Positions 23,955 through 33,782 are shown, counted from the stretch's first letter. The stretch is DNA of 64,000 nt from Bacteroidota bacterium (GCA_016713925.1 JADJOH010000007.1:483501-547500); one strand, 5' to 3'. Numbers and translations are program-made. The notes: a model not told the origin generated them from the letters alone.

Positions 23955-25955
23955 ATGTTATCTACTGCACCCCTTATCAGGTACAATCGGGAAGGACTTT
24001 CCGATGAAACTTTAATTGATCTTTATAAAGCGCTCATAAAACCCCGTATCATCGAGGAGAAGATGTTGGTGCTCCTCCGTCAGGGGAAGTTGGCGAAATG
24101 GTTCAGTGGAATAGGTCAGGAAGCTATTTCTGTTGGGACCGCCATGGCTTTGCATCGTGACGAGTATATTTTACCTATGCATCGAAATCTGGGTGTGTTC
24201 ACGGTTCGAGGTATTCCTTTGAATCGCTTGTTTTCGCAGTTCGCAGGGAAGCCCGGTGGATTTACAAAAGGTCGCGATCGCTCCTTCCACATGGGTACTC
24301 AGGAATTTCATATTGTTGGAATGATTTCTCATTTAGGTCCACAGATGGGTGTCGCCGATGGCATTGCCTTGGGTAACCTGTTGAAAGCTAATCCTCATGT
24401 TACTGCTGTTTTTACAGGAGATGGAGCAACCAGCGAAGGCGATTTTCATGAGAGTATCAATGTGGCAGCTGTATGGGATCTGCCGGTTATTTTTATCATT
24501 GAAAACAATGGATATGGATTGAGTACTCCCAGCAGTGAGCAATTCCGTTGCAAGCAATTTATTGATAAAGCCATAGGATACGGAATGGAAGGCGTTCAGG
24601 TGGATGGAAATAATATACTTGAAGTTTATAACACCGTGAATCAACTTGCATCATCTATGCGGGAGAGACCTCGTCCGGTTTTATTAGAATGTATGACCTT
24701 CCGTATGAGAGGTCATGAAGAAGCTTCAGGAACTAAGTATGTTCCTCAGGAATTATTTGAGATGTGGGGGAAAAAGGACCCGATTCGCAATTATGAAGAG
24801 TTTCTTCTGAGTGAAGGGGTGATTGATGAGGACTTTGTTAAGATGGTCCGTGCAGCTATCAAGGAAGAAATTGAACTCGGACTTGAAATTTCATCTTCAG
24901 AAAAGGATATCGAGCCCAATGATGAAAGAGAATTGGCCGATAAGTATGCTCCTTCTTCTAAAGAAACGATTCAACCGGTTTCATCCACCAAAACAGAAAA
25001 GCGTTTTTTAGATGCCATCACAGATGCGATGAAGCAAGCGATGGAACGTCATCCCAATTTGGTTATCATGGGTCAGGATATCGCAGAGTACGGTGGTGCC
25101 TTTAAAGCGACACAGGGCTTTGTAGAGCAGTTTGGAAAGATGAGAGTTCGCAATACGCCACTCTGTGAATCAGCTATCGTAGGAACCGGATTGGGACTCA
25201 GTATCAATAACTGTAAGTCTATTGTGGAGATGCAGTTCGCCGATTTTGTGACCTGTGGATTTAATCAGATTGTAAATAATCTGGCGAAAACACATTACCG
25301 ATGGGGACAACATGCGGATGTCGTGATTCGAATGCCTACCGGTGCAGGTGTCGGAGCAGGGCCTTTTCATTCGCAATCAACAGAAGCCTGGTTTTTTCAC
25401 GTACCCGGACTAAAAATTGTTTACCCGGCTTTTCCTGATGATGCCAAAGGTTTGCTCGCCGCAGCTATAGAAGATCCAAATCCGGTAATGTACTTCGAAC
25501 ATAAAGCGTTGTATAGAAGTATTAGCGGAGAGGTGCATGATGATTACTTCACCACAGAAATTGGTAAAGCAAAAGTGGTGCGTGAAGGAAATGACCTCAC
25601 TATTGTTACCTATGGTTTAGGCGTGCATTGGGCGATGGAAATACTGGATAAGCATAAACATATTTCTGCCGACCTGATTGATTTACTTACGTTGCTTCCC
25701 TGGGATGAAAAGACCGTACTGGATTCAGTAAAGAGAACAGGAAAAGTGTTGATGATGCATGAAGATACAATGACGGGAGGAATAGGAGGGGAGATAACGG
25801 CAAGGATAGCCGAAAAGTGTTTTCAATACCTTGATGCAGCCCCGGTAAGAATTGCAGCATTGGATACTGCTGTGCCTATGTCTAATGCTTTAGAATGGAA
25901 TTTTTTACCGAAGCACCGCTTTGAACAGGCCCTGCTATCGCTGTCGGCTTATTAG
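23955..25955 (+). CDS. 2-oxoacid dehydrogenase E1, fused alpha and beta subunits
   Basis: 666 residues. The alpha part (about 1-310) has the thiamine-diphosphate motif GDGATSEGDFHES...ENNGYGLSTP; a short linker (about 310-350) leads to the beta part (AITDAMKQAMERHPNLVIMGQDIAEYGG, QFADFVTCGFNQIVNNLAK, ...HEDTMTGGIGGEITARI). The fusion order and motifs resemble branched-chain 2-oxoacid (2-oxoisovalerate) dehydrogenase E1 of Bacteroidota. The E1 passes an acyl group to the lipoyl E2, which here is at 11353-12717, some 11 kb away. The final 74 bp overlap the convergent patatin gene. Confidence 0.94.
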   Translation: MLSTAPLIRYNREGLSDETLIDLYKALIKPRIIEEKMLVLLRQGKLAKWFSGIGQEAISVGTAMALHRDEYILPMHRNLGVFTVRGIPLNRLFSQFAGKPGGFTKGRDRSFHMGTQEFHIVGMISHLGPQMGVADGIALGNLLKANPHVTAVFTGDGATSEGDFHESINVAAVWDLPVIFIIENNGYGLSTPSSEQFRCKQFIDKAIGYGMEGVQVDGNNILEVYNTVNQLASSMRERPRPVLLECMTFRMRGHEEASGTKYVPQELFEMWGKKDPIRNYEEFLLSEGVIDEDFVKMVRAAIKEEIELGLEISSSEKDIEPNDERELADKYAPSSKETIQPVSSTKTEKRFLDAITDAMKQAMERHPNLVIMGQDIAEYGGAFKATQGFVEQFGKMRVRNTPLCESAIVGTGLGLSINNCKSIVEMQFADFVTCGFNQIVNNLAKTHYRWGQHADVVIRMPTGAGVGAGPFHSQSTEAWFFHVPGLKIVYPAFPDDAKGLLAAAIEDPNPVMYFEHKALYRSISGEVHDDYFTTEIGKAKVVREGNDLTIVTYGLGVHWAMEILDKHKHISADLIDLLTLLPWDEKTVLDSVKRTGKVLMMHEDTMTGGIGGEITARIAEKCFQYLDAAPVRIAALDTAVPMSNALEWNFLPKHRFEQALLSLSAY

Positions 25956-28185
25956 AGTCAACAGGTAATAAATGCATCAGGCGCTCCAGAGCATTCTTGT
26001 TTTCAATGTTTTGTGTGGCATCTCGTAAAAACAATTTTTCTCTCTCAGTGAGATGCCAGCTTAATGATACGCGATCTTCTGTTTCCGGCATTTGGAAGAT
26101 GACAACGTCCATCGGTACTTTCATCCAGCTTCTGGCATGTTGTAAATACCGGTCGAAACTATAATCTTGCATGATCAGGAAGTTGCCGGATACATTACGC
26201 ATGGGGGTCATTAATTTTTCCACCAGCGATTTAATCGAGTTGTCTTCAACTTTCAGATGTTTGTACGTGTCCCGAATCTGCAGGAAAACGACACCTGATG
26301 TATTTTCGTCAATCCAATCACGAAAAGTGTGAAGGAACTGTATGGAATTCATGATACCGTAATTGTCGCGGATACCGGCATCCATTACCTCAATTGTTGG
26401 TGAACTTGGAAGTGAGATAGCCGGCATTACATATGGAAAGGCAGAATTCATTCGAAGTGCACTTGTCAGTTTTAGGTTGCCGGAATTGTTCTCTTTGAAA
26501 AATCTTCGGAACTCCACACCGTTAGCAGCAGGCTGAATACCCGATTCATTTAAATGATCGTTTTGCAGCAGGAAGGATACGGGTTGTGAGGAAATATGTA
26601 ATGCGCGTCCATCGTTGATAATCGTTGGACTTATCACCAGCATCGGGATTTCTGCTGACTTTTCGGCCTGGTCATAATCACTCAAACGTCTGTTTAATAC
26701 ATTCCCGGTATTCTCCAGAAGTTGTTCCTCCCATGCCCAGGCACGATCCTTCGTATAAAAATAGGATCCATCTTTAAACTGCTGGTTGTTGAGGAAGATA
26801 TCTGCAACAGTCGCACTGAAGACGAGTGAATTCAGCAAATCCTTACCCATATTTTTAAGGTAGCGGTTGTTGATGTCCTGATCCGCGCGCATTAGAGAAT
26901 CACGGTGGTTGAGAAATAGTTCGCGGTAATAACATAGACTGATCATTCCGCCTGAAGATCCTGTAGCGAATGCCGTATGATGTAATAATTCTCCTCCGTA
27001 AACACTATCTATTAGCTGGAGACTTCTAAATGTAAAAACGCAGGATCTTAATCCGCCACCGCTAACATTCAGTAAAACTATTTTTGGTTTCTCTACACCC
27101 CTTTCGGCCCATCTTGCTTTCCATTTTTCAAGTATGGCAATGGTGTTTCGTTTATCATGCGTGAGTAAACTATCATTTACCTGTCCTTCGAGTGATTCGC
27201 GATTATAGGCCGGGGTCGATTTAGTATAATCAATTCCATAGGCCTTTGTACGCGGATTAAAAAGTTCAAATTGCGAAAGGAAATTAAGAAATAAAAAGAC
27301 GAGGATCAATGCAGTATTCGCCCAGGATCGCAACCAGTAACGAAAGACACCACTCAACATAATAAACATCGTGAGCAATAAAATGACACTGGCTCCTGCA
27401 GGAATTTTAAAAAATGGAAAATCCCGGAATAATCCCAACATAATAAACGTAGCAAATACCACGATCTCCACCACCGCTGCATTCACATGGTTCTGTTTGA
27501 ACACCTGTTCCAGCATATAGCGTTTGTAATGTCGTGTGTCCCGCACAATTTTAAATTTGGCAGGAAATACCATGTAGGTATCTACTCTCCAGGTGTTTTT
27601 TCTGGGTATTCCGGTTAAGGGACGAACAATGGGGCTTTCATCTTTATCCGCATGCGTAATTCCGAAAAGCTTATAAATATCTTTATTCGTCATCATGAAG
27701 TAACGAAGTGTGACCAGAATCACCAGCATGATGCCAAAGAGAAATACTAAAATACTAAGCAAAACTTCTCCCACTGACTTCAACTGATTGACGGATTGAA
27801 ATTGAAAAATCATGATGCAATAAACCAATATGAAGAGTCCGGGGATGATGCAATTATTGTGTGCATATTTTACAAAGGTTCTTGAAAGCGTTGCCAGAAA
27901 AGGAAACCGGAAACTATTCAGTATAAAACTTGAAATATTGAAAGCCATGATGAAGGCCCCCAGACTTAATCCCATAATAAAGAAAGCCCTTAAGCCCACA
28001 TGACCCATGTATTCCGGATCAAGGAAGAGGTAAGGAATTCCAAATCGGGATGCGATCGATTCCGTAATAAACCCAAACAGTAATAACCAGAATAACATGA
28101 TCACCTGGTTCTTCTTAAAATGCAGAATCACCAGTTGTACCGGAAAGGAATAAAATAATCGGGAAGCGTACCGGTAAAGGTTCAT
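25882..28185 (-). CDS. Membrane-anchored patatin-like phospholipase
   Basis: 767 residues. The first ~310 contain about eight hydrophobic helices. The patatin domain follows: oxyanion loop NVSGGGLRSCVF near 370, nucleophile elbow ATGSSGGMIS near 408 (GxSxG), and the catalytic Asp in MDAGIRDNYG near 605. Patatins hydrolyse acyl ester bonds of phospholipids. The large membrane part and the Ser/Asp dyad are both present, so activity is plausible. The C-terminus overlaps the E1 gene tail by 74 bp on the opposite strand; the stop may therefore be displaced. The lipid substrate is unknown, but cdsA next upstream makes a phospholipid precursor. Confidence 0.85.
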   Translation of the reverse strand: MNLYRYASRLFYSFPVQLVILHFKKNQVIMLFWLLLFGFITESIASRFGIPYLFLDPEYMGHVGLRAFFIMGLSLGAFIMAFNISSFILNSFRFPFLATLSRTFVKYAHNNCIIPGLFILVYCIMIFQFQSVNQLKSVGEVLLSILVFLFGIMLVILVTLRYFMMTNKDIYKLFGITHADKDESPIVRPLTGIPRKNTWRVDTYMVFPAKFKIVRDTRHYKRYMLEQVFKQNHVNAAVVEIVVFATFIMLGLFRDFPFFKIPAGASVILLLTMFIMLSGVFRYWLRSWANTALILVFLFLNFLSQFELFNPRTKAYGIDYTKSTPAYNRESLEGQVNDSLLTHDKRNTIAILEKWKARWAERGVEKPKIVLLNVSGGGLRSCVFTFRSLQLIDSVYGGELLHHTAFATGSSGGMISLCYYRELFLNHRDSLMRADQDINNRYLKNMGKDLLNSLVFSATVADIFLNNQQFKDGSYFYTKDRAWAWEEQLLENTGNVLNRRLSDYDQAEKSAEIPMLVISPTIINDGRALHISSQPVSFLLQNDHLNESGIQPAANGVEFRRFFKENNSGNLKLTSALRMNSAFPYVMPAISLPSSPTIEVMDAGIRDNYGIMNSIQFLHTFRDWIDENTSGVVFLQIRDTYKHLKVEDNSIKSLVEKLMTPMRNVSGNFLIMQDYSFDRYLQHARSWMKVPMDVVIFQMPETEDRVSLSWHLTEREKLFLRDATQNIENKNALERLMHLLPVDSNKPTAIAGPVQSGASVKNSILKH

Positions 28186-28264
28186 AGTTTGTAGTCGACC
28201 TGACTAAAGTATACGCTTAGAACGAGAAAATGTTGGAATTAATATCAAATCTTTACAGCAATTA

Positions 28265-29074
28265 TTAACCAATAAATTCCAGAAATGCCCACACAAAAGG
28301 AGTGCTCAGAAAGAGGGCGTCAAATCGGTCTAATAATCCACCGTGACCCGGTAAAATGGATCCGGAATCCTTCACATGGAGGCTACGTTTGAGCAATGAT
28401 TCCACCAGGTCTCCCAAGGTGCCTGTAACAATAATAATCAACCCGATGATCATCCAATGTAACCAGGGGAGTTGTGGCTGGTAGATACTCAGCAAATGCG
28501 CCACACCTAGAGTACTTAAACCTCCACCTATACTTCCTTCCCATGATTTCTTAGGAGATATTCTTTCAAATAAACGATGCTTGCCAAATAAGTTTCCAAA
28601 TACATAGGCAAAACTATCACTGCTCCAAAGCAAAAGGAAATAGCCCAGTAGTATTCCACGATCATAATCTCCGCTAAATACAGAGAACTTCATCAGGAGG
28701 GCGAAGGGCAAAACGGTGTAGAGGATGCCAAGCAGTGTGAATCCTATATTACTGAATGGATTTGCTTTTTTTCGGTATAATTCAACAATGAATATCGTGG
28801 AGAGTAAAGGGAAAATCAGTACTTCCCATTTATATGCTGTTGACCAATAAGAACGCAATGCGATCAGAAGGTATAAAAGAAAACCGCAAACCATTCCGAA
28901 CTTGCGGTTGATCTCCGGACCATCATTCTGTATCAGTGAGTAAAATTCGTTAAGACTGAGCAATGCAGCCAGTAAAAACAGAAGTACAAATGGAACCGGA
29001 CCCCACCAGATAGCAGCTACAATACTTCCTGTGAAAACAGAGCCGGTTAAAATACGTTGCCAGAAATTATTCAC
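28265..29074 (-). CDS. cdsA: Phosphatidate cytidylyltransferase
   Basis: 269 residues, a polytopic membrane enzyme (seven or eight helices) that makes CDP-diacylglycerol from phosphatidate and CTP. The signature is near the C-terminus: the serial RISPKKSWEGSIGGGL, then GDLVESLLKRSLHVKDSGSILPGHGGLLDRFDAL with metal-binding Asp residues. Its ATG overlaps the stop of the DUF2007 gene by four bases (ATGA), placing it at the end of the rsfS-ftsH-LUD-DUF2007 run. Confidence 0.96.
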   Translation of the reverse strand: MNNFWQRILTGSVFTGSIVAAIWWGPVPFVLLFLLAALLSLNEFYSLIQNDGPEINRKFGMVCGFLLYLLIALRSYWSTAYKWEVLIFPLLSTIFIVELYRKKANPFSNIGFTLLGILYTVLPFALLMKFSVFSGDYDRGILLGYFLLLWSSDSFAYVFGNLFGKHRLFERISPKKSWEGSIGGGLSTLGVAHLLSIYQPQLPWLHWMIIGLIIIVTGTLGDLVESLLKRSLHVKDSGSILPGHGGLLDRFDALFLSTPFVWAFLEFIG

Positions 29075-29298
29075 AACAAGTTGTTTTCCGTAAGAATCAT
29101 TTGTGCCCGTGTTAACTGATCCTCTTCCACATATAACTCAATCTCCCCAAAAATGTAGGAGGAATCTTTCTTGTTAATTTTAAAAGAATGAATCCCTTCC
29201 TCATCGAGATAAGAAATCGCAGCTTCCACCTCTAAGGGTTTGGTGCTTGCAAACAGGAGTGCAAAGCCGGGTTCTGAGTGATTAGATTTCCCTGTCAT
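29071..29298 (-). CDS. DUF2007-type small protein
   Basis: 75 residues from ATG at 29298 (MTGKSNHSEPGFALLFASTK); a longer upstream frame is just the LUD gene read out of phase. The core, FASTKPLEVEAAISYLDEEGIHSFKINKKDSSY then GEIELYVEEDQLTRAQMIL, is the DUF2007 (putative signal-transducing) pattern of two alpha-beta units, ferredoxin-like. It overlaps LUD by 17 bp and cdsA by 4 bp. The biochemical role of the family is unknown. Confidence 0.78.
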   Translation of the reverse strand: MTGKSNHSEPGFALLFASTKPLEVEAAISYLDEEGIHSFKINKKDSSYIFGEIELYVEEDQLTRAQMILTENNLL

Positions 29299-29923
29299 CA
29301 ATGACGAAGACATAAACTTGTTTGGGACCATGAGCTCCGATGATTGCCTTTCCTTCAATGTCAGCAGTACGACCGGGGCCGGTGATGATGTTGATAGAAG
29401 AAGGGAGCTTGGGATATTTATAACGAATCCAACTGATAGCATCTTTCAGATCCTGTGTGATCTGACTGGATTTGCCAAGGATAATATGAATAGGAGTATA
29501 GGCCGGTGCATTTCTGGATTGCACTTTAGAAGAGATCACTATGCTTCCTGTTCTGGCAATCATGCATTCGCAAGTACTAACGGCCACGTCAATGATGTCA
29601 GTATGGTCAGTGCTGATATGATGAGGTAGTTCACATTCTGTTAAGAGGTTACTCAGGCCATCCTCTACACAAACAATGTTCTTCCACTTGTATTGCGCGC
29701 CTAGATTCACCAACGCTTCCATGAACTCCAATTCGTTTTCAATCAGGAAAAATTTTGCTCCTGCCGCTTCTGCTTTTTCAGCAAATACAAGTAGCAAGTC
29801 TTCATCTGTAGTTTTGTAAACGTTGCTATCGAAGGAAACTTTGGGATAGGGGTTGTCCGTCTTCGCCAGAAGAGCTGTACGGATTTTTTTCAGTACTTTT
29901 TCCCGGTTAGTACTCTAGTCCAT
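29282..29923 (-). CDS. LUD-domain protein (LutC/YkgG-like), in-frame amber at codon 3
   Basis: The reading frame before the TTG at 29797 stays homologous: NREKVLKKIRTALLAKTDNP and onward are typical LUD N-terminal residues. The only ATG in frame is at 29923, 3 nt after the ftsH stop, and it reads Met-Asp-TAG-Ser-Thr-Asn-Arg-Glu-Lys; the amber is at 29915-29917. A single substitution (CAG or GAG to TAG) would restore about 213 residues. Otherwise start would have to be a non-ATG codon. LUD proteins act in lactate utilisation or as regulators of related oxidation; the C-terminal ITGPGRTADIEGKAIIGAHGPK motif is diagnostic. Position between ftsH and cdsA is conserved in this phylum. Confidence 0.78.
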
Positions 29924-29926
29924 TGT

Positions 29927-31990
29927 TTAAACAGTTTCAGTAGTACTTCCTGTTGTAGCAATATTCTCCTCTGCAGGAGTTGGCGATGGCGGAGTACTTA
30001 TCGTACTTCCATTGGAGGGAAGGGCATTTACGAGTTTATCGTTGTCCTCTTTATCCCAGATTCGTTTTCCGAAAATTTTCTCCAGATCTTCCTTGTAGAT
30101 GACCTCTTTTTCTAATAATCGTGTTGCCAATGCATCCAATTTAGACTTGTTCGCCCGAAGTAAATCAACAGTCCGAACATAAGCTTCGTCAATCATTTTC
30201 TTAACTTCTGAATCTATCAATTCAGCCGTCTTTTCACTGTATGGTTTGGTAAAAGAATAGTCAGCATTTCCTGAAGAATCATAGTAACTGATATTGCCCA
30301 ACTCTTCATTAAGTCCGAAAACTGCTACAGTAGCATACGCCTGTTTGGTAATTTTTTCCAGATCGCTCAAAGCACCTGTTGAAATGGAACCAAAAGTTAC
30401 TGCTTCCGCAGCACGTCCACCCAGAGCAGCACAAATTTCATCCATGATTTGCTCCTTGGTGGTAATTTGTCTTTCTTCAGGCAGATACCATGCCGCTCCC
30501 AGGGAGTTACCTCTGGGAACAATAGTGACTTTTACCAATGGAGCAGTATGTTGGAGCAACCAGCTGACCGCAGCATGTCCTGATTCATGATAGGCGATCA
30601 CTTTCTTTTCATGAACGGAGATGATTTTATTTTTCTTCTCCAGTCCACCCACGATACGATCTACGGCATCCAGAAAATCCTGATGGCCAATAGATGTTTT
30701 ATTATGTCGTGCCGCGATCAAAGCTGCTTCATTACATAAGTTGGCAATATCTGCACCGGAGAATCCCGGAGTTTGCTTGGCCAGGAAATCAAGATCCAGA
30801 CCCGGATCCAGTTTCAGTGGTTTTGCATGTACTTTAAATATTTCCTTCCTACCATTCAGATCAGGAAGCTCAACATAGATCTGTCTGTCGAAACGCCCCG
30901 GACGAAGCAATGCCCTATCCAAAATATCAGCACGGTTGGTTGCTGCTAAAATGATGACACCTGAATTGGATCCAAATCCATCCATCTCTGTCAACAACTG
31001 ATTCAAAGTACTCTCCCGCTCATCATTGGCGCTAAAAGAAGGTTGTTTTCCCCTTGCTCTTCCAATGGCGTCTATCTCATCAATAAAAATAATACTGGGC
31101 GCTTTCTCCTTCGCCTGACGGAAAAGGTCACGCACACGACTGGCGCCCACTCCCACAAACATCTCCACGAAATCAGAACCTGACAGCGAAAAGAAAGGAA
31201 CTTGTGCTTCACCGGCAACGGCCTTCGCCAAAAGTGTTTTACCTGTTCCCGGAGGGCCTACTAAGAGTGCGCCTCTTGGAATTTTACCTCCCAGTTGGGT
31301 GTATTTCTTAGGAGTTTTAAGGAAATCAACAATTTCCATCACCTCTATTTTGGCTTCTTCCAGACCGGCAACGTCATTAAATGTAACTTTTACATGTAAA
31401 TCCTTATCGAATAAAGTGGCCTTCGATTTTCCAATATTAAAAATCTGACTTCCTCCAGGCCCGGAGCCCATCCTCCGCATAAAAAACATATATATTCCGA
31501 TCAGAAGTATAAAGGGGAAAATCCAGCTCAATACATCCCAGTAGCTACGATCATTATTGTTGTAAATAATATTTACCCGATTTGCTTCAGGCAGATCCTT
31601 TTGTACATCATCAAGATCTTTCTTGAAACTACCTACATCCCCGATGGTAAAAGCGAAATGCGGACCTTCATTCAGACCGTTCCCGAAAGCTTTTTTAGCG
31701 ACTGTTTTAAACTCGGGCTTTGCGAGACTTGTCTTTTTAATAAAGACATTAACAACTTCCTTATTGACCACTACTACTTTATCAACATCTCCCCTCCTGA
31801 TCCACGTAGAAAATTGAGACCATGTCGCTTCTCTGGCGTGATTACCAAAGTCGAATGAGTTAATAATAATGATAACAAATAGCACTAATGCATAAATCCA
31901 GTATAGATTGAAGTTGAATCGAGGCGGTTTCGGTTTAGTGAAATTACTGCCTGTTTTATTTTTTTCTTCTTTTTGCGATTGCTCAGACAT
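29927..31990 (-). CDS. ftsH: ATP-dependent zinc metalloprotease FtsH
   Basis: About 687 residues from MSEQSQ at 31990; an ATG at 32008 adds six residues and is also possible. Layout: a first membrane helix (IYALVLFVIIIINSF), an extracytoplasmic domain, a second helix (VLSWIFPFILLIGIYMFFMRRM), AAA+ with Walker A GPPGTGKT and Walker B IIFIDEIDAIG, the second-region ATNRADILDRALLRPGRFDR, and zinc motif HESGH. It degrades membrane and short-lived proteins at the inner membrane. An acidic/Ser-Thr tail follows. The stop is 3 nt from the LUD ATG. Confidence 0.97.
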   Translation of the reverse strand: MSEQSQKEEKNKTGSNFTKPKPPRFNFNLYWIYALVLFVIIIINSFDFGNHAREATWSQFSTWIRRGDVDKVVVVNKEVVNVFIKKTSLAKPEFKTVAKKAFGNGLNEGPHFAFTIGDVGSFKKDLDDVQKDLPEANRVNIIYNNNDRSYWDVLSWIFPFILLIGIYMFFMRRMGSGPGGSQIFNIGKSKATLFDKDLHVKVTFNDVAGLEEAKIEVMEIVDFLKTPKKYTQLGGKIPRGALLVGPPGTGKTLLAKAVAGEAQVPFFSLSGSDFVEMFVGVGASRVRDLFRQAKEKAPSIIFIDEIDAIGRARGKQPSFSANDERESTLNQLLTEMDGFGSNSGVIILAATNRADILDRALLRPGRFDRQIYVELPDLNGRKEIFKVHAKPLKLDPGLDLDFLAKQTPGFSGADIANLCNEAALIAARHNKTSIGHQDFLDAVDRIVGGLEKKNKIISVHEKKVIAYHESGHAAVSWLLQHTAPLVKVTIVPRGNSLGAAWYLPEERQITTKEQIMDEICAALGGRAAEAVTFGSISTGALSDLEKITKQAYATVAVFGLNEELGNISYYDSSGNADYSFTKPYSEKTAELIDSEVKKMIDEAYVRTVDLLRANKSKLDALATRLLEKEVIYKEDLEKIFGKRIWDKEDNDKLVNALPSNGSTISTPPSPTPAEENIATTGSTTETV

Positions 31991-32049
31991 CTTATGTTTT
32001 CTGTTCAAATAATGTTTGGGTAATTAAGCTTAAACACTTGAAGTTAAGA

Positions 32050-32443
32050 TTAGTTACCTGATATGTTTCTTATTTCGGCATCAGCCCACAACTTTTCAAT
32101 TCCATAATAGTCACGTTGTTCCGGTTGAAAGATATGCACGATTACGGTGATATAGTCGATTAAGACCCACTGTGCATTGTTTTTTTCCTTCAATATGTGC
32201 CGGAAAATCTCCACATTCTCTTTCTACAACTTCCTCCACCGACCTGCTCAAAGCCTCTACTTGAGTGGAAGAATCACCCTGGCAAACAATAAAGAAATCA
32301 GTTACCGCCCCGCTTAAACCTCTTAAATCCATCAGTACAATTTCCTTCCCTTTTTTCTCAAGCAAACCTTTGATGATAGCCTCTGATAAAAGATCTACTG
32401 CGTTTTTCTCTAATTTCAGGGCTACCCTGGCACTTTTTACCAT
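32050..32443 (-). pseudogene. rsfS: Ribosomal silencing factor RsfS, frameshifted by one base
   Basis: The N-terminal part (MVKSARVALKLEKNAVDLLSEAI to FPAHIEGK) is RsfS. In the annotated frame it then turns into an unrelated tail, but the +1/-1 shifted frame continues as NAQWVLIDYITVIVHIFQPE and ends with a Tyr-Tyr-Gly-Ile-Glu-Lys-Leu-Trp-Ala-Asp motif at 32050, the family terminus. The shift is in a run of seven A (minus) at 32180-32186; six would restore the protein. RsfS binds uL14 and blocks subunit joining in starvation. It precedes ftsH by 60 bp. Probable sequencing error, but real loss is possible. Confidence 0.9.
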
Positions 32444-32471
32444 TCTTTATGAATTCCTGTACTTGGTGCCA

Positions 32472-32479
32472 CAAAATTA
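32472..32479 (-). promoter_or_regulatory. -7 box (TAATTTTG) of the rsfS-ftsH operon
   Basis: Minus-strand TAnnTTTG match in the 54-bp divergent gap between rsfS and birA, 28 nt before the rsfS ATG. Confidence 0.5.
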
Positions 32480-32497
32480 CTCAATTTTACGCCCGAT

Positions 32498-33250
32498 ATG
32501 AACCTGATCCTACTTACTTCTGTTGATTCTACTAACAATTATTTACAAGAACTCTCTGAAAAGGGTCTGGCTGAAGAGGGAACTATTGTCCTTAGTCTGG
32601 AGCAAAGCAAGGGTAAAGGACAGAGAGGAAGTGACTGGGAAAGCAAGCCGGGCTTTGGCCTGTACGTTTCTATTTTGTTAAAACCCAAGAATTGGACTGT
32701 TGAAAAGCAGTACATTTTGAATAAAGCCGTGGCAGTTGGTGTAGCCTGGTATATCGACTCAAAGACTGACAAAGATGTTCGCATTAAATGGCCTAATGAT
32801 ATCCTGATAGCAGAAAAGAAGGTTGCCGGGATACTAATCGAGAATGTCATTCGCGGCGAAATAGTATCGTCGGTGATCGCGGGAATAGGCATCAATCTGA
32901 ACCAAAATGATTTTACAAGAGAGTTTGAAACACCTGCAACCTCTCTGAAAATCGTTACCGGAAAGAATTTTGATCCGGAAACGGAAGCAGTAGAATTATT
33001 CAGGGAAGTTTGGAAGGCATACAATCAGATTATAGCCGGGGAGTCAGAAACGATGGAAGAGCATTACAGTCATTATTTATTTAAGAGGGGAGAACGGGCT
33101 CTTTTTATAAAAGGAGAAGGGTTGTTTTACGGGGTTTTAAAATCGGTTGATTCCAGTGGTGCTGCCCTCATCGAAGAAAATGGCAGGACCATCAGAGCAA
33201 CTCACCCCGGAACCCGCTTTTATTTAAGGGATAAACGTTTCAGGAATTAG
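32498..33250 (+). CDS. birA: Biotin-[acetyl-CoA-carboxylase] ligase
   Basis: 250 residues; no N-terminal helix-turn-helix, so a catalytic ligase only. Motifs: SVDSTNNYLQ, KGQRGSDWESKPGFGLYVS (biotinyl-AMP loop), IKWPNDILI and KVAGILIEN, then GIGINLNQ, with a small SH3-like C-terminal domain. It biotinylates the carboxyl-carrier protein of acetyl-CoA carboxylase. The start is divergent from rsfS; the end overlaps the SRPBCC gene by 11 bp in convergent orientation. Confidence 0.93.
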   Translation: MNLILLTSVDSTNNYLQELSEKGLAEEGTIVLSLEQSKGKGQRGSDWESKPGFGLYVSILLKPKNWTVEKQYILNKAVAVGVAWYIDSKTDKDVRIKWPNDILIAEKKVAGILIENVIRGEIVSSVIAGIGINLNQNDFTREFETPATSLKIVTGKNFDPETEAVELFREVWKAYNQIIAGESETMEEHYSHYLFKRGERALFIKGEGLFYGVLKSVDSSGAALIEENGRTIRATHPGTRFYLRDKRFRN

Positions 33251-33644
33251 TCATTGACTGATATTTCCTGACCAATAAATTCAGAAAATTAGCCAAAGGT
33301 TTCTCCGCCATCATCTTAAGGAAAGGGTTGAGGTCTGCATCAAAAAATAGCTGTAAATCAGCATTTTGTGAATCCAGCTCTTCGATCTTACAGATAAGCT
33401 TCAAATCAAAAGGTGCCTTTTCATGCTTGGTCATTACCACCTCTGAATTTGGCGTCTTACTTTCATATTTTAAGCCCAGTGTAGCCATTCCTTTAATGGT
33501 GAACTTGCAGGTTTCCCCTTCCGTTACAAATCCTTCAACTTGTTCCGGCATTAAGGAACCTATATTTGAGAAGCTGCTTAAAAAGGTAAATACTTCAGCT
33601 GCCGATTTATTGATTTTAACTTTTTCAGATTCGATGCGTGTCAT
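33240..33644 (-). CDS. SRPBCC/START-like protein
   Basis: 134 residues of a polyketide-cyclase/START-type hydrophobic-pocket fold: KINKSAAEVFTFLSSFSNIGSLMPEQVEGF at the start, then strands CKFTIKGMATLGLKYES and ADLQLFFDADLNPF and a closing helix LANFLNLLVRKYQ. Such proteins bind lipids or other hydrophobic ligands. It is a lone gene, converging on birA with 11 bp of overlap. Function unknown. Confidence 0.8.
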   Translation of the reverse strand: MTRIESEKVKINKSAAEVFTFLSSFSNIGSLMPEQVEGFVTEGETCKFTIKGMATLGLKYESKTPNSEVVMTKHEKAPFDLKLICKIEELDSQNADLQLFFDADLNPFLKMMAEKPLANFLNLLVRKYQSMTNS

Positions 33645-33696
33645 AATAATTCAAGAATTGTTAATTATTAAGCGAAGGTAGACAATAAAAAATAGG

Positions 33697-33745
33697 CTAC
33701 TTGCTACCGGCTTCGGCTACCGGCTTCGGGCTACCGGCTTATAGC
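33697..33745. repeat. GCTWCCG 7-mer array with 6-mer slips
   Basis: Words GCTACTT, GCTACCG, GCTTCG, GCTACCG, GCTTCGG, GCTACCG, GCTTATA. Two units have lost or gained a base relative to the heptamer. Confidence 0.85.
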
Positions 33746-33782
33746 AATACACTATATTCGGACAATAGCTGACAACCTGAAC

